DNA of 33,828 nucleotides from Pseudomonadota bacterium (lineage in GTDB: Bacteria > Desulfobacterota > Desulfovibrionia > Desulfovibrionales > Desulfovibrionaceae): positions 1 through 33,828 of the forward strand of contig JAFABC010000038.1 of assembly GCA_023426275.1 (NCBI GenBank). The letters run 5' to 3'. The translations under genes and the position numbers were made by a program. Below the pieces are notes generated by a model, which saw only the letters and a program-made list of their open reading frames with translations, was not told the origin of the DNA and made no database searches. Shown here piece by piece: positions 21,202 to 29,250 of this stretch. Positions within the stretch are counted from its first letter, which is position 1. Every line of letters begins with the position of its first letter.

Positions 21202-21252
21202 TAAAATGTTGTCCGGCCGACGGCAGAGGCCGCCGGCGAAATTCCTGCCCGA

Positions 21253-21639
21253 TCAGACGCGGCGCCGCTTGGGAGGCCGGCAGCCGTTGTGGGGAATGGG
21301 GGTGATGTCGCGGATGAAGCTGACCTTGAACCCCGCGTTGTGAATGGCGCGCATGGCGGCCTCACGACCGGACCCGGGGCCCTTGACCAGGATGCCCACG
21401 GTGCGCATCCCGTTTTCCTGGGCCTTGCGAGCGGCGTTTTCGGCCGCAATCTGCGCCGCGAACGGCGTGGATTTGCGCGATCCCTTAAACCCGGCGCCAC
21501 CGGACGTGGCCCAGCTGACCACGTTGCCCTTCTGGTCGGTGAAGGTCACGATGGTGTTGTTAAACGAGGCCTGAATGTGGGCGACGCCCACGGGAATGTT
21601 CTTGCGTTCCTTTTTGCCGGTGCGGCGCGGTTTCGCCAT
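21253..21639 (-). CDS. rpsK: 30S ribosomal protein S11
   Basis: The 128-residue protein shows the S11 signature AHIQASFNNTIVTFTDQKGN followed by SSGG-like SWATSGGAGFKGSRK, and ends in the conserved basic HNGCRPPKRRRV. It forms part of the small-subunit platform. The ATG at 21639 has GGAG upstream; a start 15 bases earlier is not supported by family length. About 75 bases separate it from rpsM upstream. Confidence 0.97.
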   Translation of the reverse strand: MAKPRRTGKKERKNIPVGVAHIQASFNNTIVTFTDQKGNVVSWATSGGAGFKGSRKSTPFAAQIAAENAARKAQENGMRTVGILVKGPGSGREAAMRAIHNAGFKVSFIRDITPIPHNGCRPPKRRRV

Positions 21640-21714
21640 CACATATCTCCACAAAACCCGTTCTCGGGCATGTTACCGTGTTGAATCGGACGATTTCGGG
21701 CGCGGCCCAAAACG

Positions 21715-22086
21715 TTATTTCTTCTTCTTGGTCATCACGCCGCGACGCGGACCCTTGCGGGTGCGCGAGTTGGTGTGCGTGCGCTGTCCACGGCAGGGCA
21801 GGCCGCGACGGTGCCGCAGGCCCCGGTAGCAACCGATGTCCATGAGCCGCTTGATGTTGGCGGTCACATCACGCCGCAAATCGCCCTCGACCTTGTAATT
21901 GGCCTCGATTTCCTTGCGGATGGTGTTGGTTTCCTCAGGCGTCAGGGCGTCCGAATTCTTCGTCCAGTCAACACCCGAGGTCTCGAGGATGGTCAGGGCC
22001 GTAGCCCGACCGATGCCAAAAATGTAGGTCAGCGCGATATCCATCCGCTTGTTTTTGGGCAGGTCGACTCCCGCGATTCTGGCCAC
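21715..22086 (-). CDS. rpsM: 30S ribosomal protein S13, GTG start
   Basis: The 123-residue protein opens MARIAGVDLPKNKRMDIALT, which is characteristic of S13, with the conserved GLRHRRGLPCRGQRTHTN and basic tail. It contacts both subunits at the top of the 30S head. The start codon is GTG at 22086, preceded by GGAGGAACATC. It lies 12 bases after rpmJ. Confidence 0.97.
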   Translation of the reverse strand: MARIAGVDLPKNKRMDIALTYIFGIGRATALTILETSGVDWTKNSDALTPEETNTIRKEIEANYKVEGDLRRDVTANIKRLMDIGCYRGLRHRRGLPCRGQRTHTNSRTRKGPRRGVMTKKKK

Positions 22087-22098
22087 GATGTTCCTCCG

Positions 22099-22212
22099 TT
22101 ATCCTTGGCGCTGTTTGTGCCGGGGGTTCTCGCAGATCACCCGCACGATGCCATGGCGACGGATGATTTTGCACTTGGGACACAGTTTTTTCACCGACGG
22201 TCTCACTTTCAT
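22099..22212 (-). CDS. rpmJ: 50S ribosomal protein L36, zinc-binding form
   Basis: This 37-residue protein (MKVRPSVKKLCPKCKIIRRH at the start) carries Cys11, Cys14, Cys27 and His32, the zinc-binding form of L36. It has a GGAGTGAG ribosome-binding site. It lies between map and rpsM, where infA usually precedes it; here no infA is present. A small hairpin lies just upstream. Confidence 0.96.
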   Translation of the reverse strand: MKVRPSVKKLCPKCKIIRRHGIVRVICENPRHKQRQG

Positions 22213-22243
22213 GACTCACTCCGTCTCCTGACGACGACGACAA

Positions 22244-22265
22244 CCGATGCCGCATTCGGTATCGG
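22244..22265 (-). promoter_or_regulatory. Hairpin between map and rpmJ
   Basis: CCGATGCCG (22244-22252) pairs with CGGTATCGG (22257-22265) over a four-base loop with one G-U type pair. It fills the 58-base gap between the end of map and rpmJ. No T-run follows, so it might set relative mRNA stability on either side rather than terminate. Confidence 0.35.
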
Positions 22266-22270
22266 TCACA

Positions 22271-23038
22271 TCAATCGGGCAGGCTTAAAATCCGAGGTCC
22301 ATTCTTGGTCACAGCCACCGTATGCTCAAAGTGCGCGGACATGCTGCGATCCTTGGTCACGGCGGTCCAGTTGTCGGACAAGACTTCCACATCGGGTCCG
22401 CCGGCCGTCACCATAGGTTCGATGGCCAGCACCATCCCGGGTAAAAGCGGCACGCGGGGAGCGTGCTCAGGCTCGAAATTCGGAATTTCGGGCTTTTCGT
22501 GGAGCTTTCTCCCGATGCCGTGACCAACAAACCGTCTTACAACACTTAGGCCATGCCCTTCAACATATTTTTGCACGGCCCGCGAAATATCATACAGGTC
22601 ATTGCCGGCCACGGCCTGGCTGATGCCTGCCTGAAGCGACTCGCGCGTCACCTGCAACAAGTTCGCCTTATCTTCATCCACTTGTCCGACCGGGGCCGTG
22701 GTGGCGGAATCGCCGTAAAAGCCGTCGTACACCACGCCCATGTCGAAACTGACGATGTCGCCTTCTTCCAACACGCGGTCCGAGGGAAAGCCGTGCACCA
22801 CCTCTTCATTGACCGAGCAGCACAAGGCAAAGGGAAACCCGTACATGCCCAGGAAGGCGGGCTTGACTTTGAAATCCTCGCACCGCTTGCGGGCGAGCTC
22901 CTCGAACTCCATCGTCCTGACGCCGGGTTTGACCACTTCCGTCAAGTCGCGCAGGATGATGCCCACAATCTTGCAGGCCTTGCGCATGGAAGCGATTTCA
23001 AGCTCGTTTTTGACGAAAATCCCCCGGACCTTTTTCAA
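22271..23038 (-). CDS. map: Methionine aminopeptidase type I, TTG start
   Basis: The 255-residue enzyme removes N-terminal methionine from new proteins. The metal ligands are in place: D99, D110, H173 (VGHGIGRKLHE), E207 (LAIEPMV) and E238 (FEHTVAV), with H82 as the catalytic histidine. The frame opens at TTG 23038, four bases after the secY stop, with GGGCAGG upstream; the next ATG would lose the first 17 residues. Its presence after secY is normal, but adk is missing from between them. Confidence 0.95.
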   Translation of the reverse strand: MKKVRGIFVKNELEIASMRKACKIVGIILRDLTEVVKPGVRTMEFEELARKRCEDFKVKPAFLGMYGFPFALCCSVNEEVVHGFPSDRVLEEGDIVSFDMGVVYDGFYGDSATTAPVGQVDEDKANLLQVTRESLQAGISQAVAGNDLYDISRAVQKYVEGHGLSVVRRFVGHGIGRKLHEKPEIPNFEPEHAPRVPLLPGMVLAIEPMVTAGGPDVEVLSDNWTAVTKDRSMSAHFEHTVAVTKNGPRILSLPD

Positions 23039-23042
23039 AACA

Positions 23043-24353
23043 CTACCTGCCCTTGATTCTCCCCTTCTGCATCAGGCCTTCGTATTGTCGGGAGATCAGA
23101 TAGGATTCGATCTGCGACATGAAGTCCATGGCCACGCCGACCACGATGAGAAGGGACGTGCCGCCAAAGTAAAATGGCACATTGAACTGCTGGATCATCA
23201 CCATGGGCAGCACGCAAACAACGGATATATAAATCGATCCCCAAAGCGTGATGCGGGCCAGGACCTTGTCGATGTACTCCTTGGTCTTGGCGCCGGGGCG
23301 GATGCCGGGAATAAAACCGCCCTGCTTGCGGATATTCTCCGCGATGTCGGCCGGATCGAAGATAATCGCCGTGTAGAAGTAACAGAAAAAGACGATCAGG
23401 GCCACGAAGATCACGTTGTAGGTAATGGTCTGCGGGCTGAAAAACGCAGCCACGGTCTTAAGCCACGGCACGCTGGAAAACTCGCCCAGCGTGGCCGGGA
23501 ACAACAGGATCGACGAGGCGAAGATCGGCGGAATGACGCCGGCCGTGTTGACGCGAAGCGGCAGATGCGTGGTCTGGCCGCCGTACATCTTCCGCCCCAC
23601 CATGCGCTTGGCATACTGGATGGGAATGCGGCGCTGCCCCCGCTCCATGAAGACAATGGCGCCCAGGACGGCAAGCATCAGGGCGATGATGAGCACCAAC
23701 ACGAAAATCGACAGCTCACCGGCCTTGAGCAGATCAAGGGTGGACAACACGGCCCGCGGCAACCCGGCCACGATACCGGCATAGATGATCATCGAGATGC
23801 CGTTGCCGATGCCCTTGTCTGTCATGAGCTCACCAAGCCACATCAAAAAGATGGTGCCCGTGGTCAGCGTCAAAATGGTCATCAGGCGAAAACTCCAGCC
23901 CGCCATGACGACCACCGGCGCGCCCGTCGGGCTGGCCATGCTCTCCAGGCCCACGGCGATGCCGAAGCCCTGGATGATGGTGATCAGCACCGTCCCATAG
24001 CGCGTATACTGTGTGATTTTCTTGCGCCCGGCGGCCCCTTCCTCCTTCTGCAACTTGGCCAGCTCGGGGCTGACCACGGTCAGCAGCTGGATAATGATGG
24101 AGGAGGAGATATAGGGCATGATCCCCAGGGCGAAGATGGAGAGGTTGCGCAGCCCTCCGCCGGAGAACATGTCGAATAGGCCAAACAGGGTGTTCTTGGC
24201 ACTTTCAAAAAAATCCGCCAGGGCGGCCGAATCCACACCGGGCACGGGAACGTGCACGCCGATGCGGTAGACGGCCACCAGGAAAAAAGTCCAAAGGAGC
24301 TTTTTTTTGAGTTCCGGCAGACGGGCCAGATTTTCGACTCCGGTAAGGGCCAC
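23043..24353 (-). CDS. secY: Protein translocase subunit SecY, GTG start
   Basis: The 436-residue protein has ten membrane segments and the conserved plug and gate regions, with MPYISSSIIIQLL near residue 80, KRMVGRKMYGGQTTHLPLR-type loop near 265-285, and FGGTSLLIVVGVAMD near the C-terminus. It is the central channel of the general secretion system, acting with SecE, SecG and SecA. The start is GTG at 24353 with GGAAG upstream. It follows rplO by 11 bases. Confidence 0.97.
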   Translation of the reverse strand: MALTGVENLARLPELKKKLLWTFFLVAVYRIGVHVPVPGVDSAALADFFESAKNTLFGLFDMFSGGGLRNLSIFALGIMPYISSSIIIQLLTVVSPELAKLQKEEGAAGRKKITQYTRYGTVLITIIQGFGIAVGLESMASPTGAPVVVMAGWSFRLMTILTLTTGTIFLMWLGELMTDKGIGNGISMIIYAGIVAGLPRAVLSTLDLLKAGELSIFVLVLIIALMLAVLGAIVFMERGQRRIPIQYAKRMVGRKMYGGQTTHLPLRVNTAGVIPPIFASSILLFPATLGEFSSVPWLKTVAAFFSPQTITYNVIFVALIVFFCYFYTAIIFDPADIAENIRKQGGFIPGIRPGAKTKEYIDKVLARITLWGSIYISVVCVLPMVMIQQFNVPFYFGGTSLLIVVGVAMDFMSQIESYLISRQYEGLMQKGRIKGR

Positions 24354-24364
24354 GGCAACTTCCG

Positions 24365-24844
24365 TTATTCAGTAGGGGTTTCGGCGTCGACAGCCTCGAC
24401 GCCCAAGGTCACGGCCTTGCCGCCGGCAGCGGCAATCTTTTCGGCGGCCTTGGCGCTGAAGCGGTGAGCCTCAACGGTGACAGCGGCGGAAACATCGCCC
24501 TGACTCAGGATCTTCACCAGCGCGCCGGCCTTGGCCAGGCCACGGGCGTAGATGTCGTCCAGGCTGATGTTTTCGGTCCCCTCAAAGGCGCTCATGAGCC
24601 GGTCGAGATTGATCGGCTGGTAGATGACCTTGAACTTGAAGTTCTTGAAACCACGCTTGGGCAGGCGGCGGGCCAGCGGCATCTGGCCGCCTTCGAACCA
24701 GGGGCGTTCGCTCACGCCGGAGCGGGCGTTCTGGCCCTTGGTGCCCTTGCCGGCCGTGCAGCCCTGGCCCGTGGCCCGGCCGCGACCGATACGCTTGCGG
24801 TTTTGCCGCTCCTCGGGGAACGGATAGAGCTCATGCAGCTTCAT
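24365..24844 (-). CDS. rplO: 50S ribosomal protein L15
   Basis: The 159-residue protein begins MKLHELYPFPEERQNRKRIG with the glycine- and basic-rich segment typical of L15, and has the conserved QMPLARRLPKRGFKN. It acts in large-subunit assembly. Its ATG overlaps the rpmD stop as ATGA, indicating coupled translation. An acidic tail (EAVDAETPTE) extends the C-terminus. Confidence 0.97.
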   Translation of the reverse strand: MKLHELYPFPEERQNRKRIGRGRATGQGCTAGKGTKGQNARSGVSERPWFEGGQMPLARRLPKRGFKNFKFKVIYQPINLDRLMSAFEGTENISLDDIYARGLAKAGALVKILSQGDVSAAVTVEAHRFSAKAAEKIAAAGGKAVTLGVEAVDAETPTE

Positions 24845-25020
24845 GACTCGGTCACCTCAACCAGGTGCTTGACCTTCTCGACCATGCCGAGGACGGTGGC
24901 GGTCTTTTCGAAGGTGCGCTCCTGTCGGATTTTGGTCAGTCCCAGGGCAGCCAGGGTGCCGCGCTGCTTGGGCGTGTTGCCGAAGCGGCGCTTGGTCAGC
25001 TTGACAGTGATGGTAGCCAT
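24841..25020 (-). CDS. rpmD: 50S ribosomal protein L30
   Basis: This 59-residue protein (MATITVKLTKRRFGNTPKQR at the start, ending VEVTES) has the L30 pattern, with GLTKIRQERTFEKT in the middle. It starts 10 bases after rpsE and ends in an ATGA overlap with rplO. Confidence 0.96.
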   Translation of the reverse strand: MATITVKLTKRRFGNTPKQRGTLAALGLTKIRQERTFEKTATVLGMVEKVKHLVEVTES

Positions 25021-25030
25021 GGCGTGTTCC

Positions 25031-25525
25031 TTATTTGCGCGGGGTGACCACGGTCTTGCCGCGCATGGAGCCGACGGCGTCGGCGCTACGGAGCGAAGCC
25101 AGACCTTCCATGGTGGCGCGCAACACGTTGTGCGGATTGTTGGTGCCGATGGCCTTGGTCAGGATGTCATGAACGCCGCAGGCTTCCATGATGGCCCGCA
25201 CCGGTCCGCCGGCGATGATGCCGGTCCCCTTGGAGGCAGGCTTGAGCATGACGCGGCCCGCGCCGAAACGGCCGAGCACCTCGTACGGGAGGGTGCCGTC
25301 GAGCAGCGGGATGTTGATCATGCCCTTGCGCGCCTGCTCGGTGGCCTTGCGGATGGCTTCGGGCACTTCGTTGGCCTTGCCCAGGCCGTAGCCCACAGAC
25401 CCCTTGCCGTCGCCAACGACGACCAGGGCGCTGAAGCTGAACCGCCGGCCGCCCTTGACGACCTTGGCCACTCGGTTGAGGTGCACAATCTTTTCGATCT
25501 GACCCAGATCGGACTGCTGATCCAT
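25031..25525 (-). CDS. rpsE: 30S ribosomal protein S5
   Basis: The 164-residue protein has the double-stranded RNA-binding N-terminal domain (KVVKGGRRFSFSALVVVGD) and the C-terminal S5 domain with GAGRVMLKPASKGTGIIAGG near 105-125. S5 contributes to decoding accuracy and mRNA unwinding at the entry site. The ATG at 25525 has AAGGAAG upstream; the longer frame has no such site. Confidence 0.97.
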   Translation of the reverse strand: MDQQSDLGQIEKIVHLNRVAKVVKGGRRFSFSALVVVGDGKGSVGYGLGKANEVPEAIRKATEQARKGMINIPLLDGTLPYEVLGRFGAGRVMLKPASKGTGIIAGGPVRAIMEACGVHDILTKAIGTNNPHNVLRATMEGLASLRSADAVGSMRGKTVVTPRK

Positions 25526-25547
25526 GCCGTCTTCCTTCGGTCGCCTA

Positions 25548-25907
25548 TTAGAATTTGAGGCCGCCATCCCGCGCTCCATCGGCCAGGGCTTTGATCCGGC
25601 CGTGATAGATGTACCCGTTGCGATCAAAGACAACGGTTTCGATATTGCGTTCCAACGCCTTGCGGGCCAGGTCCTTGCCGACCGTCGTGGCGGCTTCCTT
25701 ATCGCTTTTCAGCGCCTCGCCGCCCTTGCCAAGGCTCAGGCTGGACGAAGACACCAGGGTCTGCCCCGTCAGATCGTCGATCACCTGGGCATAAATATGC
25801 CGACTGGACCGAAACACGACCAAGCGAGGGCGCTCCGCGGTGCCGGACAGCTTCTTGCGAATGCGGACTTTCCGGCGCATCCGCGCCAGGGTCTTGCTCA
25901 TCTTCAT
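25548..25907 (-). CDS. rplR: 50S ribosomal protein L18
   Basis: The 119-residue protein matches L18, the 5S rRNA-binding protein: basic N-terminus (ARMRRKVRIRKKLSGT), RPRLVVFRSSRHIYAQVIDD, and the closing DRNGYIYHGRIKALADGARDG. Two in-frame ATGs (MKMSK) lie at the start; the first has AGGA at better distance. Confidence 0.97.
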   Translation of the reverse strand: MKMSKTLARMRRKVRIRKKLSGTAERPRLVVFRSSRHIYAQVIDDLTGQTLVSSSSLSLGKGGEALKSDKEAATTVGKDLARKALERNIETVVFDRNGYIYHGRIKALADGARDGGLKF

Positions 25908-25916
25908 GATGCGGTC

Positions 25917-26456
25917 CTATTTCTTGCCGCCGGACTTACCGGCCTTGCGGCGAATGATTTCGGTTTCGTATTTGATGCCCTTGCCTTTAAACGGCTCGGG
26001 CGGACGGACGCGACGGATACGGGCCGCGGTTTCGCCAAGGAGCTCCTTGTCGATTCCGAGCAGCGTAAGCTTGTTGCCCTCGACCTTGGCCTCGATGCCG
26101 GCCGGCAGCTTGAAATCCACCGGATGGGAAAAACCCACCGACAGATTCACGGAGTTGCCGGAAGTGGACACCTTGTAGCCGACGCCGATGACTTCAAGGG
26201 TCTTGGAGAAACCCTTGCTCACGCCTTCGACCAGATTGGCCAGCAGCGTGCGACGCAGTCCGTGCTGGGCCCGGGCCATCCGGGTGTCGTCCACGCGGGA
26301 GACCTGCACTTTGCCGTCTGCGACCGTGTACACGATCTTGGGGTGCGTGGGGGTGGACATCTGGCCCTTGGGGCCTTTGACCGTCACCACCTCGGGAGCC
26401 ACCTCGACGGACACGCCGGAGGGAAGCTCGATTTCGCGTTTGCCTATCCTGGACAT
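25917..26456 (-). CDS. rplF: 50S ribosomal protein L6
   Basis: The 179-residue protein starts MSRIGKREIELPSGVSVEV and ends in the RRVRPPEPFKGKGIKY signature of L6, which binds 23S rRNA near the factor-binding site. Two homologous beta-rich halves are visible. It lies between rpsH and rplR. The ATG at 26456 is at the family start; the upstream extension overlaps rpsH. Confidence 0.97.
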   Translation of the reverse strand: MSRIGKREIELPSGVSVEVAPEVVTVKGPKGQMSTPTHPKIVYTVADGKVQVSRVDDTRMARAQHGLRRTLLANLVEGVSKGFSKTLEVIGVGYKVSTSGNSVNLSVGFSHPVDFKLPAGIEAKVEGNKLTLLGIDKELLGETAARIRRVRPPEPFKGKGIKYETEIIRRKAGKSGGKK

Positions 26457-26481
26457 GACATCTTCTCCGCGACGTGTCTTC

Positions 26482-26865
26482 TTACCAGATTTCGCACAAA
26501 AGCTCGCCGCCGACGTGGAGCTCCCGCGCCTTGGCCGCTTCCAGGATTCCCCGGGAAGTGGACAGGATGCTGATGCCCAGGCCGTTTTGCACCTGGGGGA
26601 TGGAGTCGGCGCCCACATAGACGCGCCGACCGGGCTTGCTCACACGCTTGAGCCCCGAAATGAGGGGCCTGCCGCCCTGATACTTCAGGTCGATGGAAAG
26701 AGAGGCTTCGCTCACCGAAAAATCGGCGATGTAGCCTTCCTCTTTCAAAATGGCGGCAATAGAGGCTTTGAGTTTGGAGGCCGGGATGGCCAGGTCCGCG
26801 TGCAACGCCCGGTGGGCATTGCGAATGCGGGTCAGCATATCGGAAATGGGGTCGGTAACCGACAT
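26482..26865 (-). CDS. rpsH: 30S ribosomal protein S8
   Basis: The 127-residue protein has the S8 signatures MSVTDPISDMLTRIRNA and, near the C-terminus, GISILSTSRGILEAAKARE. S8 binds helix 21 of 16S rRNA early in assembly and in E. coli represses the spc operon. It follows rpsN by 18 bases. Confidence 0.97.
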   Translation of the reverse strand: MSVTDPISDMLTRIRNAHRALHADLAIPASKLKASIAAILKEEGYIADFSVSEASLSIDLKYQGGRPLISGLKRVSKPGRRVYVGADSIPQVQNGLGISILSTSRGILEAAKARELHVGGELLCEIW

Positions 26866-26883
26866 GGTTTCCTTCTCCTTAAG

Positions 26884-27069
26884 CTACCAGCTCGACTTGC
26901 GCACACCGGGCATTTCGCCGGTCAGCGACATGTTACGGAAGCAAATACGGCAAACGCCGAACTTGCGCAAAAACGCCCTGGGACGACCGCAAATGGGGCA
27001 GCGGTTATAGGCTCTGGTGGAAAACTTCGGCTTGCGGCTGGCTTTCACCATCAGCGATTTACGGGCCAC
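26884..27069 (-). CDS. rpsN: 30S ribosomal protein S14 type Z, GTG start
   Basis: The 61-residue protein is the short zinc form of S14, with Cys24-x2-Cys27 and Cys40-x2-Cys43. The start is GTG at 27069, preceded by AAGGAGA. It lies between rplE and rpsH, as usual in the spc order. Confidence 0.97.
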   Translation of the reverse strand: MARKSLMVKASRKPKFSTRAYNRCPICGRPRAFLRKFGVCRICFRNMSLTGEMPGVRKSSW

Positions 27070-27080
27070 GACCGTTCTCC

Positions 27081-27620
27081 TTACTTTTTAAACGGCATGC
27101 CGAGCAGATCGAGGAACATCTTGCCCTCTTTGTCGGCCCGGGCCGTTGTGACGATGGTGACGTTCATGCCCTTGACGTGTTCGACGCGATCCACGTTGAT
27201 TTCCGGGAAAATCGTGTGCTCCCGGATGCCGAGGGTGAAATTGCCGCGGCCGTCGAACCCGCGATCAGGCACGCCGCGAAAGTCGCGAACCCGAGGGAGG
27301 GCGAAATTGATCAGTTTATCGAGGAAGTCCCACATCCGATTCCGGCGAAGCGTGACACGGCAACCCACCGGCATGCCTTCCCGGAGTTTGAACGCGGCGA
27401 TGGACTTGCGGGCGCGGGTCACCACGGCCTTCTGTCCGGAGATCGCGGTCAACTCGACAACGGCTTCCTCGATGAGCTTGTTGTTGTTGCTCGCCTCGCC
27501 CAAACCCATGTTGAGCGAAACAAAGGAAAGCCGGGGGATTTGCATGCTGGAGGTGTACCCGAATTCCTTCTTCAACTCCGGGGCTACCTTCTCGGCATAA
27601 ATTTGTTCCAGGCGGGTCAT
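27081..27620 (-). CDS. rplE: 50S ribosomal protein L5
   Basis: The 179-residue protein has L5 features: MTRLEQIYAEKVAPEL at the start, SLNMGLGEAS, the AVVTRARKSIAAFKLREG loop that touches the P-site tRNA and 5S rRNA region, and NFTLGIREHTIFPEI. The ATG at 27620 fits family length; the seven-residue extension upstream does not. Confidence 0.97.
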   Translation of the reverse strand: MTRLEQIYAEKVAPELKKEFGYTSSMQIPRLSFVSLNMGLGEASNNNKLIEEAVVELTAISGQKAVVTRARKSIAAFKLREGMPVGCRVTLRRNRMWDFLDKLINFALPRVRDFRGVPDRGFDGRGNFTLGIREHTIFPEINVDRVEHVKGMNVTIVTTARADKEGKMFLDLLGMPFKK

Positions 27621-27637
27621 ACCGTTTCCTTTTCTCC

Positions 27638-27961
27638 TCACGCGATTTCGTGGTTACACTTCTTGCAGAAGCGCACCTTTTTGCCGTCGGCGGTTTCCTT
27701 GTAGCCAACCTTGGTCGGTTTGGCGCAAGCGTCGCACAGGAGGGCCACATTGGAGATATCCAGGGCCGCTTCCTTTTCGACAATACCGCCGGGAATCTTG
27801 GCGTAGGGATTGGCCTTGGTGTGGCGCTTGACCATGTTCACCTTTTCCACCAGCACGGCATTCTTCTTGGGCAGAATCTTGAGCACCTTGCCCACTTTGC
27901 CCTTGTCCTTGCCGGTGATGACCATCACCTTGTCGTCTTTGCGAATCCGATACGTTTTCAT
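27638..27961 (-). CDS. rplX: 50S ribosomal protein L24 with zinc-ribbon-like C-terminus
   Basis: The 107-residue protein has the KOW motif (KVMVITGKDKGKVGKVLKI) and the conserved NMVKRHTKANP. The C-terminus carries two Cys-x2-Cys pairs (LLCDACAKP and RFCKKC), a zinc-ribbon-like extension found in many but not all bacterial L24 proteins. L24 starts large-subunit folding. Confidence 0.97.
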   Translation of the reverse strand: MKTYRIRKDDKVMVITGKDKGKVGKVLKILPKKNAVLVEKVNMVKRHTKANPYAKIPGGIVEKEAALDISNVALLCDACAKPTKVGYKETADGKKVRFCKKCNHEIA

Positions 27962-27987
27962 GGCTTCCTCGATGTCACTGCCGGGTC

Positions 27988-28356
27988 CTACAGGACCTCG
28001 GGGGCCAGGGACACGATCTTCATGAAGTTTTTCTGCCGCAGTTCGCGGGCAACCGGTCCGAAGATGCGGGTGCCGACAGGTTCGAGCTGGGCGGAAAGCA
28101 GCACGGCGGAATTGGTGTCAAACCTGATGTAGGAGCCGTCGGGCCGCCCCACTTCCTTTTTCGTGCGCACCACAACGGCCTTCATCACCGCGCCCTTCTT
28201 CACCTTGGAATTGGGCAGGGCGTCCTTCACGGACACGACGATGATGTCGCCCACCGAGGCGTAACGACGGCGGGAGCCGCCGAGCACCTTGATGCAGCTG
28301 ACTTTCTTCGCGCCGGAATTGTCCGCCACGTCGAGCTGGGTTTCAACCTGGATCAT
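27988..28356 (-). CDS. rplN: 50S ribosomal protein L14
   Basis: The 122-residue protein shows the L14 pattern: MIQVETQLDVADNSGAKKV, VGDIIVVSVKDALPNSKVKKG, and the closing LAPEVL. It bridges the subunits near h14 of 16S rRNA and binds the silencing factor RsfS. Confidence 0.97.
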   Translation of the reverse strand: MIQVETQLDVADNSGAKKVSCIKVLGGSRRRYASVGDIIVVSVKDALPNSKVKKGAVMKAVVVRTKKEVGRPDGSYIRFDTNSAVLLSAQLEPVGTRIFGPVARELRQKNFMKIVSLAPEVL

Positions 28357-28366
28357 GACCTCGCTC

Positions 28367-28627
28367 CTAGACCGCTTTTTCCATGATCTTCACGAGATGC
28401 CAACGCTTGCGGGCGGACAGCGGACGGTGCTCGATGATGCTGACCGTATCGCCGATGCCGCAGTCGTTTTGCGGATCGTGGGCCATGAACTTTTTACGGC
28501 GACGAATGTACTTTTTATACAGGGGGTGCTTGACCAGGGTTTCGACCAGGACCACGATGGTCTTGTCGGCCTTGTCGGACACCACCACGCCGGTCAACTG
28601 CCGGCGATTGCTTTTTTGTTCTTCCAT
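28367..28627 (-). CDS. rpsQ: 30S ribosomal protein S17
   Basis: The 86-residue protein has the OB-fold S17 motifs GVVVSDKADKTIVVLVETLV, HPLYKKYIRRRKKFMAHD, and GDTVSIIEHRPLSARKRWHL-type sequence near the end. It lies between rpmC (12 bases) and rplN. Confidence 0.97.
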   Translation of the reverse strand: MEEQKSNRRQLTGVVVSDKADKTIVVLVETLVKHPLYKKYIRRRKKFMAHDPQNDCGIGDTVSIIEHRPLSARKRWHLVKIMEKAV

Positions 28628-28639
28628 GGCGAACCCCGA

Positions 28640-28834
28640 TTAGGCTTGGCGCGTTTTTTCGTTTTGCACCGTCAGGATGCGGGCGATGTCCTTGCGGACT
28701 TCACGCAGACGGTGCGTTTTTTCCAGCTGCGCGGTGGCGTGCTGGAAACGCAGCTTGAAGAGCTCCTCGCGAGACTCGCCAAGCTTCTTGGCCAGGCCCT
28801 CGGTGTCGAGGTCGCGCAGTTCAGCGGTCTTCAT
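28640..28834 (-). CDS. rpmC: 50S ribosomal protein L29
   Basis: The 64-residue two-helix protein opens MKTAELRDLDTEGLAKKLG and contains the KLRFQHATAQLEKTHRLREV core of L29, which forms part of the tunnel-exit docking site for trigger factor and SRP. Two bases separate it from rplP. Confidence 0.96.
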   Translation of the reverse strand: MKTAELRDLDTEGLAKKLGESREELFKLRFQHATAQLEKTHRLREVRKDIARILTVQNEKTRQA

Positions 28835-28836
28835 GA

Positions 28837-29250
28837 TTAGACGCCCTCCTTGGCCACGATCTTGGTCTTGATCGGCAACTTGTGCTGGGCGCGCATGAGG
28901 GCTTCCTTGGCCGTCTCCAGGTCAACGCCCTTGATTTCGTACAGCACACGGCCGGGCTTGATCGCGGCGAACCAGCCGACGGGAGCGCCCTTCCCTTTAC
29001 CTTGCCGGACTTCGGCGGGCTTGGCCGTCTTGACGCGGTCGGGGAAGATGCGGATCCAGACCTTGCCACCGCGCTTGATGTGCCGCATGATGGCGACACG
29101 GGCGGCCTCAATCTGCTGGCTGGACAGCTTGCCGTGCTCAAGCGCCTTGATGCCCACGTCACCGAAGTCGATGGAGGCGCCGCGGGTGGCCGGACCGCGC
29201 AGGCGGCCCTTTTGCATCTTGCGGTATTTGGTTTTCTTGGGTGCCAACAT
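28837..29250 (-). CDS. rplP: 50S ribosomal protein L16
   Basis: The 137-residue protein shows MLAPKKTKYRKMQKGRLRG and the conserved RGGKVWIRIFPDRVKTAKP, as expected for L16, which organises the A-site region of the large subunit. The ATG overlaps the rpsC stop by one base (TAATG), consistent with reinitiation. Confidence 0.97.
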   Translation of the reverse strand: MLAPKKTKYRKMQKGRLRGPATRGASIDFGDVGIKALEHGKLSSQQIEAARVAIMRHIKRGGKVWIRIFPDRVKTAKPAEVRQGKGKGAPVGWFAAIKPGRVLYEIKGVDLETAKEALMRAQHKLPIKTKIVAKEGV

